NCBI RefSeq assembly: GCF_918797505.1
Contig: NC_092795.1
Location: forward strand, 61,416,916-61,480,915
DNA: 64,000 nucleotides
Reading direction: 5' to 3'
Source of the DNA: Bemisia tabaci
Lineage: Eukaryota > Arthropoda > Insecta > Hemiptera > Aleyrodidae
Below, piece after piece: positions 1 through 10,658 of the stretch. The position numbers and the translations under genes are program-made. Each line of letters starts with the position of its first letter. The stretch's first letter is position 1. Under the pieces are notes generated by a model. That model was given only the letters and a program-made list of their open reading frames with translations. It searched no databases and was not told where the DNA came from.

Positions 1-85
1 ATCGAAAGGCATTGATGCTCAATGATTTTCAATTATTGAATTTTTTAGAAGTAGAAAATGTGCACTAAGGTCATACACCGTTAAA

Positions 86-545
86 AAGTTCCGTTTCCAG
101 TGTTTCGACTGTGTTTGTCGACTTTTTTTGTGTCTGATCAACCCAAAGGACTTGGTGGTTGCTCAAAACAATTTTGTGTTAAATCGATCCGAATTGTAAG
201 TCATTCTGAGACATTGGGGCAGGAAAGAAGTGTCCTAGGGAACTTACAAGTATATACTCTTGAACACTCCCCATACTCAGAGGTCACGACTTGCGAGTGG
301 TGAAGCGTGAATGATCGATTATCGATATTCCCCCATCTAAAACTGTGGTAACGAATCGATTATCAAGATGTTCCTTGCGAATACCCTTATATCGATCCTT
401 TCCCATAAGTTTAAATGACAGAACAATCGATACATAGCAAAGCACGCCACGCCACTGCATGCAATCCCGGTTTGATCCTGGCGGCTAGCGCCTAGTTTTA
501 ACAAGGTCGCAGGTTTTCAACACAAATACGTGGCCACTTTAATTT
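86..545 (+). repeat. Family S repeat, copy 1, interrupted by a family C element
   Basis: This stretch matches, in opposite orientation, the segment around 39331-39727. Shared blocks include the run of T followed by GTGTCTGATCAACCCAAAGG near 130, the segment around 190-290, and the block CAAGGTCGCAGGTTTTCAAC near 510. The C element at 295-457 lies between the blocks that are near neighbours in the other copy, so it inserted into S, with some loss of S sequence at the junction. The short ORFs here are not conserved in the other copy and I do not call a gene. Confidence 0.6.
295..457 (-). mobile_element. Family C hAT-like MITE, copy 1
   Basis: A ~163-bp element. It starts with a degenerate GAGTGGTGAAGCG and ends with CACGCCACGCCACTG. 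Internal blocks GATCGATTATCGATATT and the poly-purine CATAAGTTTAAATG match the other seven C copies in the window. Ends of the CAGTGGCG type with 8-bp target duplications in sister copies suggest the hAT superfamily. No clear duplication survives around this copy. It has no coding capacity and would depend on a transposase supplied elsewhere. Confidence 0.75.
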
Positions 546-1100
546 CACATCCGATATTAACGCAAAATTTTGGTTAATTTTACTTACTAAGTGGAAATTT
601 CACGAATTTTTGAACGATATTAATTCACGGAGCAGAGGCGGATCCAGCAATTTGGTAACACCGGATTACGTCCATTTAAACCTATATTAAATAATAATCG
701 ATTCTTGTCGGAGCATCTGGCCCCTCTAAGAATCGATAAATTTCCATAGGTTTAAAGGGAGGGAATCCGGTGTCGCCAAATTGCTAGTTCCACCAACGAC
801 GGAACACGAGTACAAATTTGCATGATTTGAGTTCTCATTCAAGCGCGCGTCTCCGAGAAAGCTAAGATGGCGTCCGAAAATGTCCCTCTTTGGCCAAATC
901 TCAATCGCATGCTCCATCGGCCGCATTGCATAACCTATGCACCTTTCAGATGTGCTCATCGTGTTTTTGAGCTGCTTTCTTCGAAACACATATTTTTTTT
1001 CGCTAGCTCCTAGCTCCCGCAAAAGTTCGCGACAGACCATGTGACACAGTCACCAGCCACTGACATCGTGTTCCGTTTACTTTAAGATATGGTGTCTTAC
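546..1100. other. Unassigned intergenic or intronic DNA
   Basis: Apart from short chance ORFs I see nothing here that I can support. It ends at a splice-donor-like GTAAGA on the minus strand at 1100-1095, which belongs to the exon candidate described next. Confidence 0.4.
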
Positions 1101-1170
1101 CTAATTTAAAGAGGACTCTGATGAATCCACTCAGTTTGTCCGCAGCGATAGATGGATTCTTGCTTTTCAT
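1101..1170 (-). CDS. Candidate short first coding exon (unknown product)
   Basis: On the minus strand an ATG at 1170 opens 23 codons and one extra base (reads MKSKNPSIAADKLSGFIRVL, then FKL) and runs straight into TTAG|GTAAGA, a canonical splice donor at 1101/1100. An in-frame stop lies upstream, so the ATG would be the true start if this is a first exon. The -3 base is C, a weak start context. The peptide looks protein-like but I do not recognise it. Any further exons would lie toward position 1 or outside the window. An overlapping plus-strand ORF at 1121-1336 shows that this stretch is open on both strands, so chance remains quite possible. Confidence 0.22.
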
Positions 1171-1383
1171 CGGCGATTGTTTGGGGAGGCCCCGATCGAA
1201 TATTCAATTGAGCCGGGCTCTCGGAAACTTGCAGAAGACATTGACGATCATTGTTATGCAGATTGTGGCTTGCAGACGCCCACAACTCCCTGAGCTCGAT
1301 CGGCAATGTCACCGGACTCGAGTTGAGTGTATGTAATAATGCCCACGTATTATTATCCACCAATAGGCGCCGCTACGAATATT

Positions 1384-1639
1384 CTCCCGTGCTGAGAAAT
1401 AACGCCGTATGAGCCTTCAGGCGTTGCCAAGTTTCCTTTGATAAAATGCAAATTTATTAGGAAAGTTATATGAATATTTTTCTTCCAATTTTTCAGACAG
1501 TAATGTTCGCGGTTCAATCTAAAATAACTAAACGTTTCAAGGGCAAATATGTATAAATTTCCTCCAAAATAAACATTTGAACGGTAGAAATTTGGCAACT
1601 CTCGAATATTCATGTGGCGTTTTTCCTATACCACGGCTG
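1384..1639 (+). mobile_element. Family A MITE, copy 1 (4-bp target duplication TATT)
   Basis: 256 bp. The left end CTCCCGTGCTGAGAAATAAC and the right end TTTTTCCTATACCACGGCTG are an imperfect inverted pair; inner parts of the terminal repeats carry CGTTGCCAAGTTTCC and AAATTTGGCAACTC. TATT flanks both ends (1380-1383 and 1640-1643). ORFs inside are non-conserved between copies, so it is non-autonomous. Confidence 0.85.
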
Positions 1640-1700
1640 TATTGGGCCCTCGGCTACCGCACTGCAGAGCCCCTAACCTTTTCCCCAAGCCTCGCTCTCG

Positions 1701-1864
1701 CGGTGGCGTGGCGTGCTTTGCGATGTATCGATTGATCTGCCATTTAAACCTATGAATTAGGCTCTAAAAACAGGGTGGACGCGACGAAAATCTTAAGAAT
1801 CGATTCTTTACCATAGCTTGAAATGGAGAAAAATCGATCATCGACCATTCAAACCTTGCCACTA
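1701..1864 (+). mobile_element. Family C hAT-like MITE, copy 2
   Basis: Begins CGGTGGCGTGGCGTGCTTTG and ends in a degenerate TTGCCACTAC. Internal blocks TGTATCGATTGATCTGCC and AATCGATTCTTTACCATAGC match the other copies. Its middle is disturbed around 1755-1790 compared with copies 4 and 6. Confidence 0.7.
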
Positions 1865-1984
1865 CGATTTGGAGTATAACAGTTTCAGAGACGTACGGCA
1901 TTTTTTACGATCGCATATGATATACAATATCGCGTTTAGAGGTGTGATCTCTGATTCCGTGTTGGGGGCCGGCCGAGCATTATA

Positions 1985-2237
1985 CTGCAGTGCTACGGAA
2001 AAACGCCGTATGAGCCATCAAGCGTTGCCAAATTTCCCTCAAAATATCCCGAATTTTCAGGAAAATCCGTAAATATTTCTCTTCCAATTTTTAAAAATAT
2101 TTTGTTCGTACTTTGAGCCAAAAAGTGTAAAAATTTAAAAATAAAATACTCACAACTTTCCTCAAAAATTATTATTTTCTAATAGGAAACTTGGCAGCAT
2201 TCGAATGGTCATACGGCGTTTTTACTTAGCACGGCAG
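1985..2237 (+). mobile_element. Family A MITE, copy 2 (TATA duplication)
   Basis: 253 bp. Ends CTGCAGTGCTACGG and CTTAGCACGGCAG, flanked on both sides by TATA (1981-1984 and 2238-2241). Only about 40 bp separate it from the next A copy in the same orientation. Confidence 0.85.
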
Positions 2238-2277
2238 TATAAAGGTGAGCATAGAGTCGAATCTCACAGACGCAAAT

Positions 2278-2530
2278 CTTCCGTGCTTAGGAAGAACGCC
2301 GTATGAACATTCGAGAGTTGCCAAATTTCCCATGATAAAAAATATATTTTTGACGACATTCATGCACATTTTCCATCGAAATTTTCAGATGTTTTTGATT
2401 AAATTGAGTACAAAATTGTCTGAAAATTTTGGAAAATGATATTCGCAATTTTGTCAGTAAAGTCGGTATTTATCGGAGGTTACTTGGCAACGTCTGAAGG
2501 CTCATACAACGTTCTTCCTTAGCGCGGCAG
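2278..2530 (+). mobile_element. Family A MITE, copy 3
   Basis: 253 bp. Left end CTTCCGTGCTTAGGAAGAAC, right end CTTCCTTAGCGCGGCAG. Inner blocks CGAGAGTTGCCAAATTTCC and TACTTGGCAACGTCTGAAGG match the family. No clear target duplication is visible around this copy. Confidence 0.8.
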
Positions 2531-2539
2531 AATGCTACA

Positions 2540-2823
2540 TTGCCCGAGTGAATGAATGGAAAGGGCGACATCCGTGGATGGCGGCGTTAATGCGCTATCG
2601 GTGAATGAATCAATGTCGACGTCTCTGGGTGGCGCTGCGCGGGGCGACGTCGCGACGTGCCCAAGTCTCCAAGTCGAGGAACGTCAAAGCCACGCCGCCG
2701 CCGCGCCGCGCGGGACGCTCCGACGGAGTGGCGGAGCCTGGATGCTGGCCGCCGTGCCGCCGTGCCGTGCGGGTGGTATCCTGGCAACCTGGCCCGCTGA
2801 ATCGTGACGCACACTTCGCCAAG
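2540..2823 (+). promoter_or_regulatory. GC- and CpG-rich patch ending in a splice donor; candidate promoter or first exon
   Basis: About 280 bp of very GC-rich, CpG-rich DNA in an otherwise AT-rich window. It ends in GCCAAG|GTGAGCGCG at 2823/2824, a canonical donor. On the plus strand an open frame from ATG 2605 reaches the donor in phase 0, but its composition is Arg/Ala/Pro-rich, as expected from any GC-rich stretch, and overlapping frames on both strands are open too. I take it as a possible 5' untranslated exon or CpG island and not as a protein call. Confidence 0.25.
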
Positions 2824-3050
2824 GTGAGCGCGCGTCTCCCGTCTCCTGTCACCGATGTTATCACTCCTGGTGGCAAATCCCAATTTTGCATCCACCATTC
2901 CACGCAGGGGCCACAGCCAAATTTTGTCGCCCAAGAATAACCACTCATTTTTCCATGGCTGAATTTGAAAATACGCGCCTTCGGTTGCGACGTTGCAAAT
3001 CTTTATATGTTTTTTCTCGAATTTGACTCGTGAATAGAAATATACGACTG

Positions 3051-3303
3051 CTGCCGTGCTAAGGAAGAATGCCGTATGAGCCTTTAGCCGTTGCCAAATT
3101 TCCTTCGATAAAATGCGGATTTCCTGGAAAACACGTGGATATTTTTCTTCCAATTTCTAATAGAATTTCATTCGAAATTTAATCTACAGGATCTGAAAAT
3201 TGAAAGGAACAATATTCGTAACTCTCTTCAAAAATTAAAAATGTATTGAAGGAAATTTGGCAACTCTCGAATGTTCATACGTCGTTTTTTCTTAGCACGA
3301 CAG
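3051..3303 (+). mobile_element. Family A MITE, copy 4
   Basis: 253 bp, well preserved. Left end CTGCCGTGCTAAGGAAGAAT, right end TTTCTTAGCACGACAG. The terminal repeats run about 50 bp inward (GTTGCCAAATTTCCTTCG against GAAGGAAATTTGGCAACTC). Confidence 0.85.
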
Positions 3304-4390
3304 TAGTAAACCATTGTTTCACGACGTGTTTTTATGAATTTTTCGAAGTCTAATGTCTCGTTTTTGTTTAAAATTTGCTTCAATGGATACATACAATTTG
3401 AGGGAAGTGTGACAAATTTTTCGGTATTTTTTTTAAGGGGAGAGGGAGAAAAAAATATTTTCCCCAGAGTTTTGAGCCCTCTAGTACCCACAGCAAAGAG
3501 AAATGTGTAAATTTTGATACAAGTTGTGTAATTTTCATATTCTGACCTGGTTCTGTGCACGACTTGGCAGAATGGTCTGTCTTTCGAGTAGCATTTGATC
3601 GTTTGGTATCCAATAAGTAATTTTGCAGAAAGTCTACATACACCCAGGCTTCATGGGAACGAAAGCCAACATGGTCTATCCCAGGTGTAAGTTTGTCAGT
3701 TCTATAATTCTCAATCATAGGATTGGCACGGCCAGGCTGCTTCGATGCATGTCAAACGCTTACAGCAGTCGGTTCTCCGTCACCCCCTCCGATCTTACCG
3801 TCCCTCCTCTGACGTAAGCGTGTGTTCACGTGAGCCCTGGAAAACCTGGAATTATATGGGCGACAGGACTCATTTCAAACCGGAGCTACGGCGGTAGCAG
3901 TGACGTTATTTCCGGGTACACTCAACTCGACGGACAATGGAAGATGCAATCTTGCCGGCCGGCCCCACCGCCCACCCCCACGGGAGGGTTGCGGCAAAAC
4001 TGGGAAGGCGGGGGCGTTAGCGATCAATTTATCGAGGTATTGCAGGGGCTGAGAATTTGAGGAAGAATTGTCCAAGACGGGAAAGAATGTCTCAGAAAAA
4101 GTCGTTCAATTGCGATTGGTGAAAGTTTGATTATTGAACCTCGAGCAAGATTCCGGAGAGGCAAAGCGATAAAAACTGGAGTAACGCGAAGTCTGATACC
4201 CATTTCATATACCAGGCAGGGTTGCTCAATCGTCTTCACATGATTTTGCACGCCCTAATTTACAAAATTTCTAGTGACCTGTTGCCTCGAATCAATCATC
4301 GAGTATTAAAAACCCTTTGCAGGAGGTTTATGCTAAAAAGCCACACAACTTTTACTATGTTAAGAATGAACCAACTCGGAGGCATCTTAT
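3304..4390. other. Mostly unassigned DNA with a fragment of family G
   Basis: The stretch 3803-3841 (TCCCTCCTCTGACGTAAGC, then CACGTGAGCCCTG) matches the left half of the family G inverted repeats. A GC-rich interval lies near 3940-4010. I see no supported gene; the ORFs are short and overlap on both strands. Confidence 0.35.
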
Positions 4391-4392
4391 GT

Positions 4393-5031
4393 TTGGGGTA
4401 ACCTAGAATAAGGCGAGAACTTGCATCCCTAAGAATGGACTATCCACTCGTCCAGATCGTTCCAGTGGCGAGGCGTGAAATATCGATTATCGATATTTCT
4501 CTCATGAAGCTATGGTAAAGTATCGATTATTAAGGTCTTCGTTTCGAACGCCCTGTTTTTCGATCCTTTTCCATGGGTTTAAATGGCAGATCAATTGATA
4601 CATAGCAAAACACGTCACGCCACGCCACTGGATCGTTCAAAATTACGTGTGTTTAAATGGGCAAAGCCGTATCTGTTAGTCTGCTTTTCCTGTTTTCTGC
4701 GTTTCTTATAGTTCAATGATTTAATCAGCATTTTGGTGCTCTGATCTTTGGATTTTCAAACTTTTGGACGATATTAAATTGGTAAGTTTCCGAGCAATTT
4801 ACCTCTAAAATACGCTAAAATCCACCCAATGCTTCGCTCGTGGATGTGTTTTCGCGCGCTCCAAATCGCGTGACCAATCAGAAAATGGACTATCCGCCTC
4901 CAACGCTCTCTCATACGGCGATCCCAGAATGCATTTCGTGGATAGTCTATTTTTTGATTGGTCGATTGCTTCTCCGAGTGAGACGGGGATTCGAGTATCC
5001 GATTTTATTCTGGGTTACCCTACTTCTGGTT
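4393..5031. repeat. Degenerate fold-back element with a nested family C copy
   Basis: GGGGTAACCTAGAATAAGGC near 4396 is the inverted counterpart of TTATTCTGGGTTACCCTAC near 5005. Inside, GACCAATCAGAAAATGGAC at 4872-4890 pairs with GTCTATTTTTTGATTGGTC at 4945-4963, and GGACTATCCAC-type motifs recur at 4437, 4886 and, inverted, at 4939. The C copy at 4463-4630 sits in the left half. No coding capacity is visible. Confidence 0.5.
4463..4630 (-). mobile_element. Family C hAT-like MITE, copy 3, with perfect 8-bp duplication
   Basis: 168 bp. Starts CAGTGGCGAGGCGTG and ends CACGCCACGCCACTG. The 8-mer GATCGTTC flanks it exactly on both sides (4455-4462 and 4631-4638). Eight-base duplications with CAG-type ends are the signature of hAT elements, and this copy defines the family boundaries best. 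Confidence 0.9.
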
Positions 5032-5397
5032 TGAAGATGAAAGAGTTTCCCGTTGAGAGCTCAAATTTTTATTGATCAATTATCAATGAATAATAATGGA
5101 ACTATAAAATTGCGGGATCTCTAAAGTATTGTATCTATCGGTCCCAGATGGTCAATAATAAACCTGTGGCAACCAAGGGTAAAGAGCACAGTAGTGCTGG
5201 TAGCGTGTAATCAGGCGCGGAGAGGCATAAAATTCGACTTTACCGAAAAAAGTCATCGCTCCGCGTGTAAACGTTAAATTGAATCCAATTTTCCCACTCT
5301 CTCCTTCCCCTCCCCCGAATGATCTGTTCACCTTACGAAGAATTCAATTTAGTCGACTATCCGCTCGGAGGATCAAAATAATGCACGGGAAGGTGGG

Positions 5398-5561
5398 CAG
5401 TGGCGTGGCGTGCTTTGCGATGTATCGATTGATCTACCATTTAAACCCATGGAAAAGGATCGATGAACAGGATGCTCGCAACGAACACATTATCAACCGA
5501 TTCTTTACCCTAGCTTCAAGTGAGGAAATATCGACAATCGATCATTTACGCCACGCTACTG
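5398..5561 (+). mobile_element. Family C hAT-like MITE, copy 4
   Basis: 164 bp. Starts CAGTGGCGTGGCGTGCTTTG and ends TTACGCCACGCTACTG. Flanks AAGGTGGG and AAGGTAGA match at 6 of 8 positions, consistent with an old 8-bp duplication. An ORF (5279-5623) crosses the element and its flanks and is not credible as a gene. Confidence 0.85.
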
Positions 5562-5814
5562 AAGGTAGAGGAAGTATACTATTAGCGCCCCGGGAGAAAA
5601 TACACGTCATCGAGGCATCCTGAATACGATACACGTTGCAGGTACATTCAATGTGCTTATTCGGTAAATCTCATTAGGATGTGGAAGTGTGACCTACACT
5701 TCCATTATCTCACGGCTGTCGGACGTTCTCTAAAGAAGTGACGAATCAGGAGGTGTGCAAAAATTAAATTCTTCGGGTTTGCAGAAAGCGCGACTCAATT
5801 TTATGAGTAATACA

Positions 5815-6044
5815 CTGTCGCGCTGTATGAGCCTTCGAACGCTGTATGAGCCTTCAGACTTTGTCACATTTCCTTCGAAAAACCTGAATTTATTGAGAGA
5901 ATTCGGAATATATTTCTTCCATTTTTCCAGACAATTTAGTTCAAAACTTAATCTAAAATACTTGAAAATTGTCAGGAAAAATATACATAAATTTCCTCCA
6001 AATAATTATTATGTTCATACGGCGTTCTTCCTTTAGCACGGCAG
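5815..6044 (+). mobile_element. Family A MITE, copy 5 (TACA duplication), rearranged left end
   Basis: About 230 bp. The right end CCTTTAGCACGGCAG is intact and TACA flanks both sides (5811-5814 and 6045-6048). The left end has lost part of the terminal repeat and shows a local duplication of GCTGTATGAGCCTTC (near 5821 and 5841). Confidence 0.75.
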
Positions 6045-6084
6045 TACAGTGGCGTACATGTAAACCGATGTGGTGTGTTTTGAA

Positions 6085-6162
6085 AAAAAAATGTATATTA
6101 TAACAGAAAATTTTGGAGCATCCGAGGGCTTATTTTCACGGTGTTTTTCCTTCGCACTGCAG
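6085..6162 (+). mobile_element. Family A right-end fragment
   Basis: GTGTTTTTCCTTCGCACTGCAG at the end (read in two parts) and GGAGCATCCGAGGGCT before it match the right terminal repeat of family A. The left part is missing. It lies directly downstream of copy 5. Confidence 0.55.
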
Positions 6163-7069
6163 GAGTATAATGCACCACTGAAAACGAAATTTGGTGCAGT
6201 TAATTATTGGAACAGATTGCTTGCACGTCTGTCAAACTTCTGCTTTTAGTAGACCTCTTGAAAAGTGAATAGGAATCAATTTTACGATTATGAATTAATA
6301 TATCAGGCTCGGCGGCAAAAGCACCGATATGCACAGGACAACTAATGGCGCATGTATTGTTTGTAAAATGAGCCGGGAATGGTAGTTCCATATCGCAAAA
6401 GTGAACTCCCTCAATGTAAGGGAAGTTCTTATCACGGATGGTTTACATTTCGCTTACGGGCGATAACTGCCACGCGGGAACATACGGTTACAAAGGTACA
6501 CACCTCATGCGCAGTTCATAAATTCCTGATTAACATCTTAATTAACGCTTCGCGTGAGATTGCTTGACAGTGGGTCAAAGTAAAAGCCAAACAGAGTCAA
6601 TCATCGCACTATTCCACTGCATTGCGCGACCTAGCTCATTGATCTTCGTCTATGTTTTTGCCATTCCCATCTTAAAATCTACAACTTAAAGTGTTCCAGT
6701 TTTATTCGATAGCATGTTGGCACGCATAGAGCGTTTGAGTGGTGTTACGCTGCTGAGAGGATTGTTCTGCTTTATTCAATTCAATCCTTTGACGGAAATT
6801 TTAATAGCTCTTAAATCTTTTCATTTTAGAAACAGTTGAGGAGAATATACCCAGGACAAAGGAAATGTGGAATTCAGAAAGAATAAAAAGATCAAAAATC
6901 ATTTTTAAACTTAAGTATAACTTATTTTCGGATATGCTTCACGAAAAATATGAACTTTGGGGATCAATTTTTAGTCGCAATATGTAGCTTTTCAAACTTT
7001 ATTAGTGTCGAGCCTCCACGCAGTCATTAAAATTCAAACCATTTCCTCGTGAAATTACATAAACAGCAC
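6163..7069. other. Unassigned AT-rich DNA
   Basis: No repeat of the window's families, no RNA gene and no convincing exon seen. Confidence 0.4.
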
Positions 7070-7343
7070 CAGCGGGCTGATTATTGAAATTGATAGACAA
7101 AGAAGACAAACGGAAAATAAAGCTATCCTATTTATGGAAGCGGGCGGTTGCAATGAACAAACGAGGAAATTAATAGACTAACTAACGGCATCCGGCAACC
7201 CACGAGAGACCCTATAATTAGTCCATCATTAGCTCGCTTAGTCTATAGGAACCACCCATTTCAACCAATAGGATTTTTTCATGTTCCCTGTATCTCCTAT
7301 ATGTCTATTGCTTTGTCTATAAAGTTCAATAATCAACCCACAG
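7070..7343 (+). mobile_element. Family F MITE, copy 1
   Basis: About 274 bp with imperfect inverted ends: CAGCGGGCTGATTATTGAAA on the left pairs with CAATAATCAACCCACAG on the right, and the pairing continues inward (GATAGACAAAG against CTTTGTCTAT; CTATCCTATT against CAATAGGAT). A second copy is at 20336-20599. No ORF of note. Confidence 0.8.
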
Positions 7344-8354
7344 ATCCTTTTATTGTAATACTAGCAGGAAACCCGTGCTACGCACAGGAAAACCCCCACC
7401 ATCAGCAATCACTGTGATTAGTGATCAGTTACTAATTGTGTTTCTGAATTATTTTTTACTATTTCAAAATTGGCGAGACGCACTGGTTTGATAAAAATGC
7501 AGAGCTTAGTAGTATGCTGATTAAAGCTGCTATTTTGGTCTGTTCTGCAGTAAGCTCATATGATCATTATAATAATCAACAATACCCAATCAAAAGTTGG
7601 TTATTTTCATAAAGATGTGTTACTTTTGTCAGTCCAATGTTTAATTGAAGTTACAGCTGGTGAGTTTCAGCCGCGAAAATTACGGGATTTAACCAACGGT
7701 TTCGTTTAATTCTCAGCAATGGCGGGTTTGTCATCGACATCGCGGAGAAAACGTGATTTTTCCAGGGATTTTGAAAAACAAATTAGAAATTACACGATAA
7801 TCACCACGATATCACGGCAAATACGTCGTGTTCCTGGCGAATTTCTAAGAGTATTATAATTGCGCGTTATTCAAATCAATATCGTGGCATACACGCGAAT
7901 TTCTTACTCAACTAAGACTACGTAAATGTGCGCATAAAACTCATAAACATCTGTTACTTGGGATGGGCGAAAACGTATGATTTTCCTTCAATTTTTTATG
8001 ATACCACATACCCACTCCGGAGTTCAAATAGTTGCTCGCTTCATTTCTGCTTGTTAAAAGTGACGAATTGCAAGAATCCAATCTCGATTTTACGAGAACT
8101 ATGGGATGTAACCATCGGTTTCCTTGTATAAGATTTAATGCTTTGAAATTAAAAAAAAAAAAAGGAAAAAACATTAGCGATGATCCAAAATTTTGCAAGT
8201 ATGACTCATGTGTTTCGGTAAACTATGATAGAAACAGAAAGCAGGTGGAGAATGTCGAAACGATGTTCTAGTTTTGCTCTGCTGTCAGCACCGCGTCTGC
8301 AGGCGCTGTTCGACCGAGCCGTCATCACAGTACAGAACGCCTTCAATATAGCGA

Positions 8355-8425
8355 GCAGCAATGTGGACATCCCCCGTGGTGAAATAGTTGTATCAAGAGC
8401 GCCTTCCACGATCGGAGTCAAGTAT
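8355..8425 (-). repeat. H core repeat, copy 1
   Basis: Read on the minus strand it has the two constant blocks of the H core: GATACAACTATT, then a variable middle, then ATTGAAGGCG. Both blocks occur in at least nine places in this window. Confidence 0.6.
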
Positions 8426-8691
8426 TGATGAAATGCGCGCAAAAACCCCGCTTCTCCTCCGATTGCAACGTTGCACACCGTCTTTATGTTCCATTTGGGT
8501 TTATTTATTTTATTTTTGAAGCCAAACAACAGCATCTCTCAAAATTTTTCGAGAATTCGCCTAAATCATTTCAAAACAGAACTAATGCACAGACAGATTT
8601 TCCAGATTTTCACATCCCTGAGAGAGTAGCCCGGCAACGGATGCACGAGTCGGAGCTCGCAAAAATCATGGCGCGGCGTTTCCAACAGCGC

Positions 8692-8763
8692 GACGCCGAA
8701 CTCGTTCCATCCTCCTCGCACTCGTTGGACGCCGAACTCCTTCCATCTTCTTCGCACCCGTTG
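8692..8763 (+). repeat. 36-bp tandem repeat, two units plus a degenerate third
   Basis: GACGCCGAACTCGTTCCATC begins unit 1 at 8692 and GACGCCGAACTCCTTCCATC begins unit 2 at 8728. A diverged third unit follows at about 8810-8865 (GCTCCATCTCGCTCGCAC, then CGCACCCGTTG). The 36-bp period keeps the reading frame, which explains the open ORF across it on both strands. Confidence 0.75.
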
Positions 8764-9179
8764 CGCGTACCAGAAGAACGTACGTAAAATTTATCAGCTG
8801 TCTTCCAGCGCGAGACGCGGAAATCGCTCCATCTCGCTCGCACTCTCTCTCGCACCCGTTGTCCTTACGGGAAAATCGACACACGCGGACCGCGATATCC
8901 CGCGAACCGGCGGGCGGATCGCGAAATCCTCCCTTATCCGGCGCCTCGGGGTAGAGAGGGATCCCAGTGCGGAATCTCAGGGTCACACGGCCTCCCGTTC
9001 ACGAGATCCGCTGATACGTGAGTGAGTGAGTCAATCAACGTGAAGTCTGCTTTATTAGTATAGATGATTCAGTTAATTGTTTAACACCCGAAAATGGGGA
9101 GGCGAGAAATGAGGTACTTAGTGGTCTTTTTGAATCACTATTGAAGAGAGTCTGAAGGAAAAGCAAAGCGCCTTCAATT

Positions 9180-9245
9180 TTTTGCGCATGCAACATACAC
9201 AGCTTCGGAGCAGTAATAGTTGTATTCAGGCGTCGACGTTACTGT
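9180..9245 (-). repeat. H core repeat, copy 2
   Basis: On the minus strand: GAATACAACTATTACTGCTC, a variable middle with GTTGCATGCGCAAAAAATTG, then AAGGC. Agrees with the other H cores in spacing. Confidence 0.6.
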
Positions 9246-9321
9246 TACATTGCGCTATCGCATCTGTTGGCAATATGCTAACTTTCAAAGAGCATTCTTA
9301 CCTGGTGCCGCAGCTAGCGTC

Positions 9322-9569
9322 CTGCCGTGCTAAGAAAGATCACCGTATGAGCCTTCAGGCGTTGCCAAATTTCCCTTCACAGATTACGAATTTTCAGGAA
9401 TGTTATTGATTATTCGTCTACCGATTTTTCGGAGGAGTTCGTTCCAAATTTGATCTAAATGAAAAATCCATGGAAGAATATTCATAACGTACGTCATAAA
9501 TAAATATTTTCTGAAAGGGAATCTCGCAATATTCGAATCCTCTGACGGTGTTTTCACTCTTTACGGCAG
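9322..9569 (+). mobile_element. Family A MITE, copy 6
   Basis: 248 bp. Left end CTGCCGTGCTAAGAAAGATC, right end degenerate GTTTTCACTCTTTACGGCAG. The right terminal repeat has diverged more than the left. Confidence 0.8.
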
Positions 9570-9784
9570 CACAGCTGTTCTGTCTACCAAACTACCCAGT
9601 ATAACCTCTCGCTGTTACTGACGTGAAACGAACACCAGCAGTCAGCACTCGCTAAAATAGCCACCATGGCAATAGTTGCCACCTGCCACATATAGTTGTA
9701 AACTTCGTTTCTTGTGCGGAACATGTTTTTTAGTGCACATATCCGTGCATTTTCGCATTCTGTATCTCCTTTTTACGATTCCCC

Positions 9785-10545
9785 TACATGGAGTAGCTTG
9801 AAAACAAGCGGGAAAGCTCCAATGGGTTCGAATTAAAGAAGTGCTCAGCTGTTTTCTATGTAGCGTTGTTATGTTCCCCGAAAAATACAAGCACCTTTGA
9901 GATGAAAGAACTCGCTCACCAAAATTTCAACTATCAATTTGGAGAAAAGTACACTATCGTTAAAAAATAAGTTATAGAAAAACGAGCCTCGTTCTCCGCT
10001 TTTTGATATAATACGCAGTAAATAAAGTTATAACAGATACTCTATTCTAAATATGTGAGGCCCCTTTCTGCCATCTAGTTGTCGAGCTGATACGCCATCT
10101 GAACGTGTTGCCACTAGTATATTGGAATTCTAGAGGCAGGTTGAAATAAAAAAAAAAAAAAAAACAAAAAAAAACGCTCTCTTTCTGCTGAGCGCTTAAA
10201 ATGAAAATAAAACTTCAACATACCTGTGTTTTAATATCGTCTTGATAAAAAGCAAATGCATAAGACAAAGAAACATTCCACTCGTGTCATTCATGAAGGA
10301 TACAAATGTAAGAAGAGTCTCTATCTCATCCCAATTACTAGCTTACCCACGCGACGCGAGTTTGATGGCAGGCGCGTGGATACAACTATTCGTGCTCTGT
10401 GGATGCCCGTTTTGCATAAGCAAAAATTGAAGGCGCGTCCGACTTCCTCATTGCTCTCGCACTGGAAACACGCGTGCATTGTGCCATATCGAGTTCACTT
10501 CTTTGCGCTGAAAAAAGGTACAGCTCTTTTGTCCTTCATGGAGTG
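9785..10545 (+). repeat. Family L long repeat, copy 1 (inverted partner at 43470-44205)
   Basis: About 0.75 kb matches 44205-43470 on the other strand. Landmarks shared by both are ACAAGCGGGAAAGCTC, CAGCTGTTTTCTATGTAG, GCCATCTAGTTGTCGAGCTG (mirrored as CAGCTCAACAACCAGATGGC at the other copy), TTCATGAAGGATACAAA and AAAAAAGGTACAGCTCTTTT. Each copy holds an ORF of 93-96 codons in the matching frame, but most base changes between the two alter amino acids, so I do not call a gene. An H core lies at 10370-10437. Confidence 0.8.
10370..10437 (+). repeat. H core repeat, copy 3
   Basis: GTGGATACAACTATTCGTGC, then GGATGCCCGTTTTGCATA, then GCAAAAATTGAAGGCGCGTC. It is almost identical to the core in the partner L copy near 43640, although flanking L sequence has diverged clearly. 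Confidence 0.7.
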
Positions 10546-10658
10546 AGTGAAATCAAAAAGCGCTTCCCATCGACTGAGCGCTTCGTAATAAAATTAATCA
10601 AATAGTTAGATTTACAATAATTTTACATGGCTCATATAAAACATAAATCTATAAAATT

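Larger units (their letters stand above)
7358..9066. mobile_element. Possible ~1.7-kb non-autonomous element
   Basis: The interval is bracketed by AATACTAGCAGGAAACCCGT and CTACGCACAGG at the left and TTTATTAGTATAGATG at the right. Hairpin-like CCCGTGC/GCACAGG motifs beside a TAGTATAGA end are a pattern I associate with dispersed elements in many insects, but I cannot name the family and no transposase frame is visible. The interval contains an H core (around 8355-8425) and a 36-bp minisatellite (8692-8763). Boundaries are tentative. Confidence 0.3.

Noticed and set aside
10256..10546. 96-codon ORF with a 93-codon counterpart at 43746-43465 (minus), about 77% identical at protein level
   Set aside because: Looks like a conserved gene at first sight. 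Comparing codons, most base differences between the copies change the amino acid and few are silent, so there is no sign of coding constraint. It is part of repeat L.
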